64,000 nucleotides of DNA from Shewanella sp. MTB7 (GTDB taxonomy: Bacteria > Pseudomonadota > Gammaproteobacteria > Enterobacterales > Shewanellaceae), in assembly GCF_027571385.1 (NCBI RefSeq), contig NZ_CP085636.1:2666001-2730000 (forward strand). Reading direction: 5' to 3'. The notes under the pieces were generated by a model. The model was not told the origin of the DNA and did not search any database. It worked only from the letters and a program-made list of their open reading frames with translations. Numbering within the stretch: the first letter of the stretch is position 1; each line of letters starts with the position of its first letter. Both the position numbers and the translations under genes were made by a program. This document shows positions 55,713 through 64,000 of this stretch, piece after piece.

Positions 55713-57226
55713 TGGCTGAGTCAATCACGCCTGCTAATCGCAGGTTAATCACTTTAGCTGTGATGTTGTCGTCAATTATGGTTTTGCTGGACATGACGAT
55801 TTCTAATGTTGCTTTACCTCATATGATGGGGGCATTGGGAGTCACTTCAGAGCAAATCACTTGGGTGCTGACATCATATTCTATGGCTGAAGCGATATTC
55901 ATTCCCTTGGCCAGTTATCTCGCGCTTAAATATGGGATTCGTAATTTATTATTAGTCTCGGTTACTGGATTTATCTTGTCATCTTCTTTATGCGGACAGG
56001 CTGATAGTTTGGCTGAAATGGTCGTATTTCGGATCATGCAGGGAGCATTTGGTGCTTCGGTTATTCCATTAGCACAGTCTATTATGGTGCAGATCTATCC
56101 GGAAAACCAACGCGGTAAGGCCATGGCACTGTTCAGTGTAGGGATACTGCTAGGGCCTATTTTAGGGCCAACTGTTGGTGGTGTAATTACTGAGAATATG
56201 GACTGGCGATGGATTTTTTACGTCAATGTTCCTGTTGGTTTAGTTTGTTTAACCTTATTGCATCGGTACGTGAAACTTGAAGGTAAAGGTCCGACCAAAT
56301 TAGATTGGCCGTTAGTTATCGGCATGGTCATTGCGATTGGTTTACTGCAAATGGTGCTTGATAGAGGGAATCAAGAAGGGTGGTTTGCATCCAATATGAT
56401 CTTTTTTGCAACGATTATCAGTGCAATTGCCGCAGTGTACTTTATTCGACGATCCCTGATAACCAAAGGCGATGTGGCTCCCATGTGGTTACTTAAAGAT
56501 CGTAACCTTGCTATCTCATGCCTGATGATGGCAGGTTTTGTGTTGGGGATGTTTGGTATTACGCAGTTACAGCCAATGATGCTTGAACAATTGCTAAATT
56601 ACCCTGTTGAAACGACGGGGTTTGTTATGGCTCCAAGGGGATTAGCTTCAGCCATTGTATTAATATTGCTTGCGAAGTCTATGGATAAAATAGATCCGAG
56701 AATGTTGGTTGCAATTGGCTTGCTGTTCAATATTTTCGGTACTTATCTGATGATGCAGTACTCGATGAACATTGATCTTTATTGGATCTTGGTACCGTCA
56801 ATTATTCAGGGTATGGGCATGGGACTCGTGTTTGCTCCATTAAGTCAAATGGCTTATCGGACCTTGAGTGCTAAAGATACGATGGGAGGGGCTGTTTTGT
56901 TTAACCTGTTTCGAACCATTGGTGGCTCGTTTGGTATTTCGATTGTAAATACCTATTTCAGTCGAACCGAACAACGTGAATGGCATGCATTAGGTTCAGA
57001 TATTACCTTAAGTAATCCGGTGTTACAGCAACAAGCAATGTTGCAGCATACGAGTATTACTGACCCAAATATTATGGCTCAAATTGGTCAACTTTTGCAT
57101 CAACAATCGACGTTATTAGCTTTTATATATTCGTTTGGTTTTATCATGGTGACATACATAGTCTTGCTGCCCTTGTTGGCTTTGTATCGATTCAAAAAAA
57201 GGCAAGTTCCTAGTTTAGAGTCGTAA
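55712..57226 (+). CDS. MFS multidrug efflux pump, DHA2 (EmrB/QacA) family
   Basis: Proton-coupled drug exporter with 14 predicted helices, 504 residues. Motif A-like sequence SYLALKYGIRNLL, motif B FRIMQGAFGASVIPLAQSIM, motif C GPILGPTVGGVI and DHA2-specific motifs NWRWIFYVNVP-like (DWRWIFYVNVPVG) are all present. The family extrudes hydrophobic drugs or bile salts; the substrate is unknown. I start at ATG 55712, which overlaps the adaptor stop. A GTG at 55709 is an alternative. Confidence 0.9.
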   Translation: MAESITPANRRLITLAVMLSSIMVLLDMTISNVALPHMMGALGVTSEQITWVLTSYSMAEAIFIPLASYLALKYGIRNLLLVSVTGFILSSSLCGQADSLAEMVVFRIMQGAFGASVIPLAQSIMVQIYPENQRGKAMALFSVGILLGPILGPTVGGVITENMDWRWIFYVNVPVGLVCLTLLHRYVKLEGKGPTKLDWPLVIGMVIAIGLLQMVLDRGNQEGWFASNMIFFATIISAIAAVYFIRRSLITKGDVAPMWLLKDRNLAISCLMMAGFVLGMFGITQLQPMMLEQLLNYPVETTGFVMAPRGLASAIVLILLAKSMDKIDPRMLVAIGLLFNIFGTYLMMQYSMNIDLYWILVPSIIQGMGMGLVFAPLSQMAYRTLSAKDTMGGAVLFNLFRTIGGSFGISIVNTYFSRTEQREWHALGSDITLSNPVLQQQAMLQHTSITDPNIMAQIGQLLHQQSTLLAFIYSFGFIMVTYIVLLPLLALYRFKKRQVPSLES

Positions 57227-57297
57227 GTATAACAAGCGGGATATTTGCAGTGCTTCAATTCGTCAATGATTGCACTGCCATTTTATAGGAGGGGTAT

Positions 57298-58146
57298 ATG
57301 TTGAATAGCAAACTATATTTATTAATTATCATGGGGTTATTTTTTTCAGAGGCTGTTGTGGCCGAAGGTAGAATCGTATCAAATAAAGACGTTACTGGTG
57401 TTGCGGGATTAATTCCACAAGATGATATCTATCAGTTGAAGGTATTCGATAATAATTACGTATTACCCCTATATCAAACTCAATCTCCTAATGAAGCTTA
57501 TTATCGACCACAGAACCCAAATCATAATGATATTAGTAAAACTAATTTGCAATTTCAGATCAGCTTAAAATACGGTCTTGCAAGCAATCTATTTATTGAT
57601 AATGATGGATTGTATGTTGCATATAGTCAAATTGCTAATTGGCAAGCTTATGATACATCAGCTTATTTTCGTGATGTTCAGTATCAACCTCAGATATTCT
57701 GGGTATGGCAACACGGAGATAATGACCAAGCTTGGCAGAGTACAAGCATTGGCTTTGAGCATCAATCGAATGGTAAAGGGGGGATCTACGAGCGTAGTTG
57801 GAACCGCACCTATTTGACGTTTTTATTTTCATTTGATGATCTTAAAATCAGCCTCAAACCTTGGTTAAGGATGGAGCTTTCATCAACGGATTATAATCCT
57901 GACATTGAAGACTATATGGGATACGGCATGGTAAGGGCTGACTGGTATCTGGCTGATCATCAAATCAGTTTAACCTTGAGAAATCTAGCTGAGAGCGGTT
58001 TTTCAAAAGGTTATGAAGAGCTAAGTTGGCGGTTCCCGTTATACAAAGGATTTAAAGGTTACCTGAAGTTACAAAGTGGTTTTGGTATGACAATTTCCGA
58101 CTATGACCATTTTGACAATGCCATTGGTATCGGTTTCGCGTATTAA
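57298..58146 (+). CDS. pldA: Outer-membrane phospholipase A (OMPLA, PldA)
   Basis: Outer-membrane barrel of 282 residues that hydrolyses phospholipids which reach the outer leaflet. The catalytic residues can be placed: His155 and Ser157 in GFEHQSNGK and Asn169 in SWNRTYL, with the same 2- and 12-residue spacing as E. coli His142/Ser144/Asn156. The signal peptide ends in VVA, followed by EGR. QSPNEAYYRPQNPNHND is the calcium/substrate region, and the C-terminus ends in a beta strand FAY. The strong AGGAGGGG before ATG 57298 supports the start. 71 bases after the pump gene; a common message is possible. Confidence 0.9.
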   Translation: MLNSKLYLLIIMGLFFSEAVVAEGRIVSNKDVTGVAGLIPQDDIYQLKVFDNNYVLPLYQTQSPNEAYYRPQNPNHNDISKTNLQFQISLKYGLASNLFIDNDGLYVAYSQIANWQAYDTSAYFRDVQYQPQIFWVWQHGDNDQAWQSTSIGFEHQSNGKGGIYERSWNRTYLTFLFSFDDLKISLKPWLRMELSSTDYNPDIEDYMGYGMVRADWYLADHQISLTLRNLAESGFSKGYEELSWRFPLYKGFKGYLKLQSGFGMTISDYDHFDNAIGIGFAY

Positions 58147-58313
58147 TCGTTATTCATAGCCATTAAAGGTGGGCAATGGTTATAAATGGTAGATATCATT
58201 TTTTAAGGTTAATCCTAAGTCTGTAAAACACGCGTAAACTATTCAACTTGAAGAAGCTGGGTAAATAGGGATAATGCTTCCACTAACATGATTTTCCCTC
58301 TACAGAGTACCTT

Positions 58314-60248
58314 GTGACGCCCCTGACTCATAAATTGATTAAAACGAGTATTGAAGCCTTTGGTAAAGATGGTGCGCTGGCAAACCATATTCAAGGCTTT
58401 AGTGCTCGAGACGTTCAAATTTCCATGGCTACAGGAGTGTGTGAAGCGATAGCTGAACAAACTAACTTGGTGGTCGAAGCGGGAACTGGCGTGGGGAAAA
58501 CCTTTGCCTACCTTATACCTGCATTACTCAGTGGCCAACAAATCATTGTCAGCACTGGCAGTAAAAATCTACAAGAACAGCTATTTTATAAAGATCTGCC
58601 CACATTACTGTCGATATTGAATTTGACACCTAAGGTCGCGTTGTTAAAAGGGCGCAATAATTACCTGTGTCAGGATTTGTTAGAGAAGCAACTGCAAGGC
58701 TGTGATTCGTTGGACACTAAGGTACTCGATGATCTATTGAGGATAAATCAGTGGGCAGGTCAGACTAATGATGGGGATTTAGGCGGGCTGACGTCAGTGT
58801 CAGAAAATGCTGATGCGTTGCAATTGATTGCCAGTCGACGTGAAGTTTGTTCTGGTAAAAAATGCACTCACTATGATGCCTGTTTTACCAGGAAAGCCCG
58901 CAGTAAAGCAATGGACGCTAAGATTATAGTGGTTAATCATCATCTGTTTTTTGCCGACCGAATTCTTAAAGAGACAGGGTTTGCAGAATTACTACCCGAC
59001 TCTGATGTAGTGATATTCGATGAGGCACACCTCTTGCCTGATATTGCGGTGACGTATTTTGGTCAACAGATCTCCACGCGGAGTTTGACTGACTTGCTTA
59101 ATGAGATCATCAATATATATCGTAATGAGTTGAGGGATTCGTCTCAGATAGCGTTACTCACATCTCGTTGTATCACTTTCTTTAATGATTGGCACCAACA
59201 GCTGTTTGACCGTCATGAGCAAGATTGGCGACAGTTAATGGGAGATAAACAGATTGCTGCAACAGTATGGGGTCTCGTCGCTGAACTTAAGGCGTTAGAG
59301 AGTTTACTGCTTGGGCATGTTGGACGCAGTGAAGATCTGGACTCAGCGGTAGAAAAGTTAGATGGTTTTATTCATAAATTGAGTCTGTTTTTTCTCTGCG
59401 ATAATGATCAAGCCGCTTACACCATAGACTACGGCCATCGATACTTGGTTTTGAGAATCGCGCCCATTAATGTGACTCGTGAGTGTGAACTGCTATTCGA
59501 TTCAAATACGGCGTGGATTTTTACCTCTGCAACCTTGCAGATTAACCGTGACTTGAGTTTGTTTACTAAAGGATTAGGAATAGATTCGGCTAAAAAGATG
59601 ATCTTAGATAGCCCCTTTGATTACTTTCACAATGCCCTTTTTTGTGTACCTAGGCATTTGTCTCGAGTGAGTCATCAAGATTCGGCTGTAAGGGATCTGG
59701 TGCGTGTTGCTACTCAAGCGATTAATGCTGCTCAAGGTCGAACTTTTATTCTGTTTACCAGCCATAGAATGATGAATGCGGTGGCCAGTGAGCTAAGAAG
59801 TCGGGTTCAATACCCTTTATTGATTCAAGGGCAAGCAGGTAAGCTGAGCTTATTAAAGAAGTTTCGTCAGCTTGGAAATGGTGTTTTGTTGGGAACCGGT
59901 GCGTTTTGGGAGGGGGTAGATGTACGAGGTAAACTACTAAGCTGTGTTATTATCGATAAACTGCCTTTTGTGTCACCGGATGACAGCTTATATCGTGCTC
60001 GCGCTGACAGTATTTCCCGTGAAGGTAAAGATCCTTTTTTGACATTATCGCTGCCTCAAGCGGTTATCTCGCTCAATCAAGGTGTTGGTCGTTTAATTCG
60101 TGATGAGAAAGATAAGGGGGTACTAATTCTGTGCGATAACCGCATTGTTAATCGCCCCTACGGACAGGAATTTTTGAATTCATTGCCGCCCATGGCAAGA
60201 ACTCGGGATATGGACAAAGTGGTGACCTTTTTGGAGGAAATAAAATAA
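58314..60248 (+). CDS. yoaA: ATP-dependent DNA helicase YoaA (DinG/XPD family)
   Basis: 5'-3' superfamily 2 helicase with an iron-sulfur cluster, 644 residues against 636 in E. coli. It has Walker A EAGTGVGKT (55-63), an FeS region with cysteines in NNYLCQD, LQGCDS, VCSGKKC and DACFTR, motif II FDEAH (about 233-237), motif IV-V FWEGVDVRGKLL and motif VI QGVGRLIR. It has a role in replication stress and interacts with the polymerase clamp loader subunit chi in E. coli. GTG start at 58314 with a purine-rich stretch upstream; no other candidate gives the N-terminal HKLIKTSIEAF. Confidence 0.92.
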   Translation: MTPLTHKLIKTSIEAFGKDGALANHIQGFSARDVQISMATGVCEAIAEQTNLVVEAGTGVGKTFAYLIPALLSGQQIIVSTGSKNLQEQLFYKDLPTLLSILNLTPKVALLKGRNNYLCQDLLEKQLQGCDSLDTKVLDDLLRINQWAGQTNDGDLGGLTSVSENADALQLIASRREVCSGKKCTHYDACFTRKARSKAMDAKIIVVNHHLFFADRILKETGFAELLPDSDVVIFDEAHLLPDIAVTYFGQQISTRSLTDLLNEIINIYRNELRDSSQIALLTSRCITFFNDWHQQLFDRHEQDWRQLMGDKQIAATVWGLVAELKALESLLLGHVGRSEDLDSAVEKLDGFIHKLSLFFLCDNDQAAYTIDYGHRYLVLRIAPINVTRECELLFDSNTAWIFTSATLQINRDLSLFTKGLGIDSAKKMILDSPFDYFHNALFCVPRHLSRVSHQDSAVRDLVRVATQAINAAQGRTFILFTSHRMMNAVASELRSRVQYPLLIQGQAGKLSLLKKFRQLGNGVLLGTGAFWEGVDVRGKLLSCVIIDKLPFVSPDDSLYRARADSISREGKDPFLTLSLPQAVISLNQGVGRLIRDEKDKGVLILCDNRIVNRPYGQEFLNSLPPMARTRDMDKVVTFLEEIK

Positions 60249-60868
60249 TTCGAACAACGAGTCACGGAAACCTTTGATTAATGTGATAGTTAAATTTGAT
60301 ATCTATTAGGTTATAAAAATATTTATGTCATTCAAGGAAGAGTCATGGCTCGTGTTCACTCTAGTTACTCAAGTGCTTTCAATCGGTCTATCTGGATAGC
60401 TTTTACCTTAGTTTTCTGACCGATGATATCGGTTACCAGCATCTGCCATATTCAGACAATGATAGCCGTGAAGCCGACGGTAAGGTCCAAATACGTAAAG
60501 GGATGAGTTAGGCTATAAAGCCAAGCTGACTCATTATTCCTATGGCCATAATGTGATCACGATACCTAAGCTAATGGGATACATCCTGATACGGGTTAAC
60601 TTGTCTCTAATGAATACTCATCCTTAGAAGTGTTCGAAATGAAAATGGTAAAGTATCGGTAATTCGCCACTACAGTGAATAAGACTCTGATCTAAGATAG
60701 GCGCAATGACGATCAAATGTGGTGGATTTATTGTTTGGCGGCTTTTAGGATAAGAACACTATATGTTGAATCTGGCTTCGATGCGCATAGTGATAAGGTT
60801 GCTAGTTTTTTTGTGGTGAGTGTATTAGGGGATAAACCTGTGTCAAGTGATCTGAAAAGGGAGGCACT
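60249..60868 (+). pseudogene. Degenerate coding stretch, unidentified
   Basis: About 620 bases with traces of coding sequence in shifting frames. From about 60407 one frame reads TDDIGYQHLPYSDNDSREAD to KVQIRKG. After a shift near 60508 another reads ELGYKAKLTHYSYGHNVITI. After about 60600 another reads SSLEVFEMK and NGKVSVIRHYSE, and near 60755-60871 IRTLYVESGFDAHSDKVASF to an end at TGA. Stops interrupt the frames, so no intact gene is present. I do not recognise the family. The last trace runs up to the HD gene's start. Confidence 0.45.
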
Positions 60869-61450
60869 TTGAATCCAATTGAAAAAATATTAGCCTTTAT
60901 CGTAGAGATCGAGAAGCTTAAAGATGTGCAGCGTAAGACTCGCCCTGTGGGTTTACAACGCTATGAAAACTCTGCAGAACACAGCTGGCACGTTTGTTTA
61001 GTGGCTCTGATGCTAAAAGATCATGCCAATGAAAATATTGATATTGACCGAGTTATCAAGATGTTGCTCATTCACGATCTCGGTGAGATTGATGCAGGTG
61101 ATACCATTATCTATGCAAGTGAAACTCAGGAGCTAAAAGATAAAGAAGCTGGTGGCCTGAAGCGTCTGTTAGCTATCTTGCCCCAAGGACAAGGGGGGGA
61201 GTATCTCTCTCTTTGGTATGAGTTTGAATCTGGTGAAACCCCTGATGCAGCATTCGCCAAGGCGATAGATAGGGTGCCACCCTTACTTCATAATCTACAT
61301 GGGGATGGCCATAGTTGGCGTGAGCATGGCATTACTAAATCGCAGATCTTAGGCGCCAATAGCCGTATAGCCAAAGGTAGTGAGGCTTTATGGTCTTCAT
61401 TAGAGCTGCAACTTGAGGCTGCGATTGAAGATGGGATTTTAGAATCATAA
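60869..61450 (+). CDS. HD-domain hydrolase, YfbR-like
   Basis: A 193-residue HD phosphohydrolase. The metal-binding residues are visible: His in SAEHSWHVCLVAL (about 38-50) and the HD pair in LLIHDLGEIDAGD (about 72-84), with a downstream Asp in AIDRVPPLLHN. It resembles the YfbR/HDDC2 group of 5'-deoxynucleotidases; the real substrate is not certain. The TTG start at 60869 has a very strong GGGAGG five bases upstream; I see no ATG alternative near it. Confidence 0.82.
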   Translation: MNPIEKILAFIVEIEKLKDVQRKTRPVGLQRYENSAEHSWHVCLVALMLKDHANENIDIDRVIKMLLIHDLGEIDAGDTIIYASETQELKDKEAGGLKRLLAILPQGQGGEYLSLWYEFESGETPDAAFAKAIDRVPPLLHNLHGDGHSWREHGITKSQILGANSRIAKGSEALWSSLELQLEAAIEDGILES

Positions 61451-61926
61451 AAGTGGGCGAGATTATCTTTCTCGCCCTCAGCTTAAATGAAATGCAGTTA
61501 TCTCTGAATGATGTTTTATCGACGACTTATTTTTTATTTTCCTCAAGTCCAAGCTCTTCTTTACTGTATATCGTCCATTTTGTGGATTCGATAATGATAA
61601 ATGGCCATTCAACTGCTAACTTCTCCCCTCTGTAAATATGCTGTTTTTTATCAAATTAACTTTCTAACTGCCCTTATTGATGATTGTGTAAAGAGCCATG
61701 ACTTATACAGATATCCGTTTTTCTTAAATCACATTCATGGTTGCAATGAGTGGTTAGCTTGGGTATTGTAATTATACTATAAATAAGAGTTATTAATTGT
61801 ATTAATCCATCGGAACAGTTCGAGGGTCACCACAGCAGAATAAGATCAAGAGGTTACACCTCTCTATTGGATTGAATAGAGAGGTGTCGTTAATCATGGC
61901 ATGAGAAAAAGAGAGGAGATGTAATT
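61451..61926. other. Intergenic region; hairpin upstream of the beta-helix gene
   Basis: About 475 bases. A 60-codon open frame at 61453-61635 has no ribosome site and no recognisable product. The strong hairpin at 61856-61887 is listed separately. The AT-rich stretch 61640-61800 should hold the promoter. Confidence 0.4.
61856..61887 (+). promoter_or_regulatory. Perfect 13-base-pair hairpin in the leader of the beta-helix gene
   Basis: ACACCTCTCTATT (61856-61868) and AATAGAGAGGTGT (61875-61887) are exact complements with a 6-base loop, ending 39 bases before the ATG at 61927. No T-run follows, so a terminator is unlikely; an RNA stabiliser or a protein operator fits better. Confidence 0.5.
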
Positions 61927-63129
61927 ATGAAAAATAAAATAATGAATACACTCGTCATCCTATTTCAGGGTGTTCTGTTAATATCATGTACTGTCCATAC
62001 CTCCAAAGCTGAAATAATCAGTTGGGATATCGATGCCTCCTACGGAATAACAACAGAAGGCATAAATCAGGCTATCAATGATGCAAGAGATCATTTTTCA
62101 ATCTACCCAAATGACACCATTATTCTAAAAATCGCAGCTGGACGTCATTTACTCGACAGAAATCCAAATAGGATTGGGGCTGCGCTTGGCCCAATTGCGA
62201 GTATCACTTTTGGCGTGAACGGATTCAATACAGGTCCAGAAGGTCAGTTAATCATTGAGGGAACGGGTATAAACGAGACCACAATGGTATTCACAGATTT
62301 TCTGCAGGATGCGTTTTTTGGCAGGAACATTCATGGATTAACACTGCGCAAAATGCACATCACGCGCAGTCGATATACTTCAACCCAAGGTCATGTTGTC
62401 GCAACAGATGTGGGCTCTATTGATATTAAGCTTCAAAAGGGATTTCCAACTCCTAGAACATTATGGCGTGAGAGAAATCTAGGACATTACTTAAGGAAAG
62501 CGACAGAAAGTGAGTTAGAACCACAAATTTTGTTAGAAGATAATAAACAAATTGCTTATGGTTTTCCTAATCAAGTATTAACTCCCCCTGAAAAAATTAA
62601 CAAGCGTATATGGCGTTTTTACCTGACTAAGACAAATTTAAATCCCACACATTATGTGCAAGGAGATTTTGTTGCGATTAAAGCTAAAAAGGTCGGATTC
62701 CCTTACTCTTTTAGTCGAGGCAGTCGTCTAGTATTTGATGAAATAAAATGGACCCAAAGTACACGAGGTATTATCCGTGGTGGGTTTAGTGACATTTTGA
62801 TAGAAAACTGTGAAATCGCAAGGCCTGAGCCAATCAATGGTCAAGTTCCCATCTTATCGTCCAGTGGTGGCGGAATACAGATTAATCAACCCAATGATCC
62901 TGTGTCAACAAACATCGTTATCAGAAAATGTACCTTCGATTCTACAGGTGATGACAATATTGCACTTTTTCATGTGGATAAAGTCAGACTAGCCAATATC
63001 CATAGTCGAAACGCATTTGCTAGAAGCATATTAGTCACCGATAAAGCAACGAATGTTTGTACCAAGAACGTAGTCGTTGAAAACGGGATCTTTGAAGGTA
63101 TAGAACGTACGGCCCCATGTAAAAATTAG
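61927..63129 (+). CDS. Exported right-handed beta-helix protein, possible polysaccharide lyase
   Basis: A 400-residue protein with a signal peptide or lipoprotein signal (LVILFQGVLLISC, Cys about residue 21, or cleavage after SKA). The rest has pectate-lyase-like beta-helix coils: GLTLRKMHITRSRY, DILIENCEIARPEP, NIVIRKCTFDSTGDDNIALFHVDKVRLANIHSRNAF, VVVENGIFEG. The N-terminal part ITTEGINQAINDARDHF ... ILKIAAGRHLL is the usual capping strand of polysaccharide-degrading helices. Substrate cannot be named; algal polysaccharide degradation is plausible for a marine host. The AGGAGATG site just ahead of ATG 61927 supports the start. It forms a pair with the next gene, 58 bases away. Confidence 0.68.
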   Translation: MKNKIMNTLVILFQGVLLISCTVHTSKAEIISWDIDASYGITTEGINQAINDARDHFSIYPNDTIILKIAAGRHLLDRNPNRIGAALGPIASITFGVNGFNTGPEGQLIIEGTGINETTMVFTDFLQDAFFGRNIHGLTLRKMHITRSRYTSTQGHVVATDVGSIDIKLQKGFPTPRTLWRERNLGHYLRKATESELEPQILLEDNKQIAYGFPNQVLTPPEKINKRIWRFYLTKTNLNPTHYVQGDFVAIKAKKVGFPYSFSRGSRLVFDEIKWTQSTRGIIRGGFSDILIENCEIARPEPINGQVPILSSSGGGIQINQPNDPVSTNIVIRKCTFDSTGDDNIALFHVDKVRLANIHSRNAFARSILVTDKATNVCTKNVVVENGIFEGIERTAPCKN

Positions 63130-63187
63130 TCAAGATTCTATTATATGGTTAGCTATGTTTAAGGGGCTAAAAAATAAGGTAATTATT

Positions 63188-64000
63188 ATGGTTTTTCTAA
63201 GGGCTGTTATTTCATTTTGTCTGTTAACGAGTTTGTTTGCTAATGCCGCTATTGAGTTGGTAGAAGAGCCTGTCACAAAAGGCGATATATCCCTCTTTGG
63301 AGAATCAACGTTGTTTTTTAAGGTTGAGGATTATGGTGCCATCGCTAATGATGAACTTAATGATTTTGAAGCGATAAACAATACCATTATAGCTGCACTT
63401 GAAAGTTCATCGACGACTCAACCAGTGGCTGTAGAATTAACCGCTAATGGAAAGTACATAATTGATATTCCTGATTCTCACACTAAAGCACAGGCCTTCT
63501 CGTTTTCCGCGGCAGACAAGGTTTTGTGGATCAAAGGTAATAATTCGAAGCTGGTTTCACCACAACTCAACAGAGGTTTTTTTCGATTTGATAAATTTAA
63601 GGCTATCTATGTGTCAGGTCTGACTTTCGATCTGGAAACCATGCCTCACAGTCTCAGTAAAATAATCGAGATAGATGAAAAAGGTGTCTCAATAACCACC
63701 AAGGGTTTTCCTGCGTTAAACACGTTGGCACCAGATGATAGCTTCTTTTCAGAGCCTAGCCTTACAGGTAAGTTCGGTTTTTTCCTTGATAGTGGAGCAA
63801 AACATTCATCATTGAAAGGCAAAATAGTGAATAACTCTGCTATTACAGTCGTTGTTCAATCGATAAATAAGCTTGATGATAATACCTATAAATATACCTT
63901 TGGTAATGCAAAATATCTAAGCGGTATTCGTCCTGGTGATCTGTTTATTCGCATGGCTCGTACCAATGGGCGTGGTACCTTCAAATTTACTGCCAATGAA
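63188..64000 (+). CDS. Exported beta-helix protein, pectate-lyase superfamily (partial)
   Basis: The frame is open from ATG 63188 to the window edge, 271 residues so far. The signal peptide is MVFLRAVISFCLLTSLFANA, cut before AIE. VEDYGAIANDELNDFEAINNTI (about 53-74) is the DYGA-type start of the pectate-lyase-3 fold, seen in many phage tail-spike and polysaccharide lyase proteins, and WIKGNNSKLVSP and FRFDKFKAIYVSGLTFDLE are the first helix coils. The catalytic part is beyond the window. It likely shares a message with the upstream beta-helix gene. Confidence 0.7.
   Translation, partial: MVFLRAVISFCLLTSLFANAAIELVEEPVTKGDISLFGESTLFFKVEDYGAIANDELNDFEAINNTIIAALESSSTTQPVAVELTANGKYIIDIPDSHTKAQAFSFSAADKVLWIKGNNSKLVSPQLNRGFFRFDKFKAIYVSGLTFDLETMPHSLSKIIEIDEKGVSITTKGFPALNTLAPDDSFFSEPSLTGKFGFFLDSGAKHSSLKGKIVNNSAITVVVQSINKLDDNTYKYTFGNAKYLSGIRPGDLFIRMARTNGRGTFKFTANE

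Noticed and set aside
61453..61635. 60-codon ORF directly after the HD gene
   Set aside because: No ribosome site, low-complexity Leu/Ser product, not protein-like.

Overview
The window looks like chromosomal DNA of a marine gammaproteobacterium, most likely Shewanella or a close relative. This is inferred from the proteins: pheS-pheT-ihfA order, a monomeric NADP isocitrate dehydrogenase, a long-form PurC, an E. coli-ordered his operon with a His-codon leader peptide, a YoaA helicase and an OMPLA phospholipase. No database search was possible, so genus is inference.

Left core (1-30 kb). A partial membrane sensor is followed by pheST-ihfA (translation and nucleoid protein), a lipid A acyltransferase (lpxM type), icd facing it across a shared bidirectional terminator, a secreted YVTN beta-propeller protein, pqiABC (MCE-type inter-membrane lipid transport), an NAD(P)-binding epimerase-like protein, a frameshifted VOC/glyoxalase gene, a polar amino-acid ABC transporter, a histidine-rich small protein, a ribosome hibernation factor with an upstream CRP-like site, an atypical NRAMP-family transporter, purC, and hisLGDCBHAFI. 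The hisA-hisF junction carries a triplicated hisF start region that creates two micro-ORFs coupled stop-to-start.

Accessory island (about 31-50 kb). Base composition becomes visibly AT-rich. The order matches the Vibrio cholerae toxin-coregulated pilus operon gene for gene: class IVb pilin (TcpA-like), large minor pilin (TcpB), TcpQ, lipoprotein secretin (TcpC), TcpR, TcpD, TcpS, ATPase TcpT and platform TcpE. They are followed by an unknown exported protein in the TcpF slot. A prepilin peptidase and a second unknown exported protein lie upstream. Downstream are a bacteriohemerythrin, a ToxR/TcpP-like transmembrane winged-helix regulator overlapping a TcpH-like partner, and a methyl-accepting chemotaxis gene. 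This is the cast of the core of the Vibrio pathogenicity island, without toxT, acf genes or toxin genes seen here. Two related IS630-family elements, one almost whole and one a remnant, bracket the pilus operon.

Right side (51-64 kb). This holds a cold-shock protein, a DUF6058-like protein, a NIPSNAP protein beside a frameshifted ArsR-type regulator, a cytochrome b561-like protein, an EmrAB-type efflux pair, outer-membrane phospholipase A, YoaA helicase, a degenerate stretch, an HD hydrolase, and two secreted beta-helix proteins (possible polysaccharide lyases), the last running off the edge.

Several genes are broken by single-base frameshifts (VOC, ArsR, MCP tail, IS630 transposase). They may be real decay or base-call errors; read data would decide.
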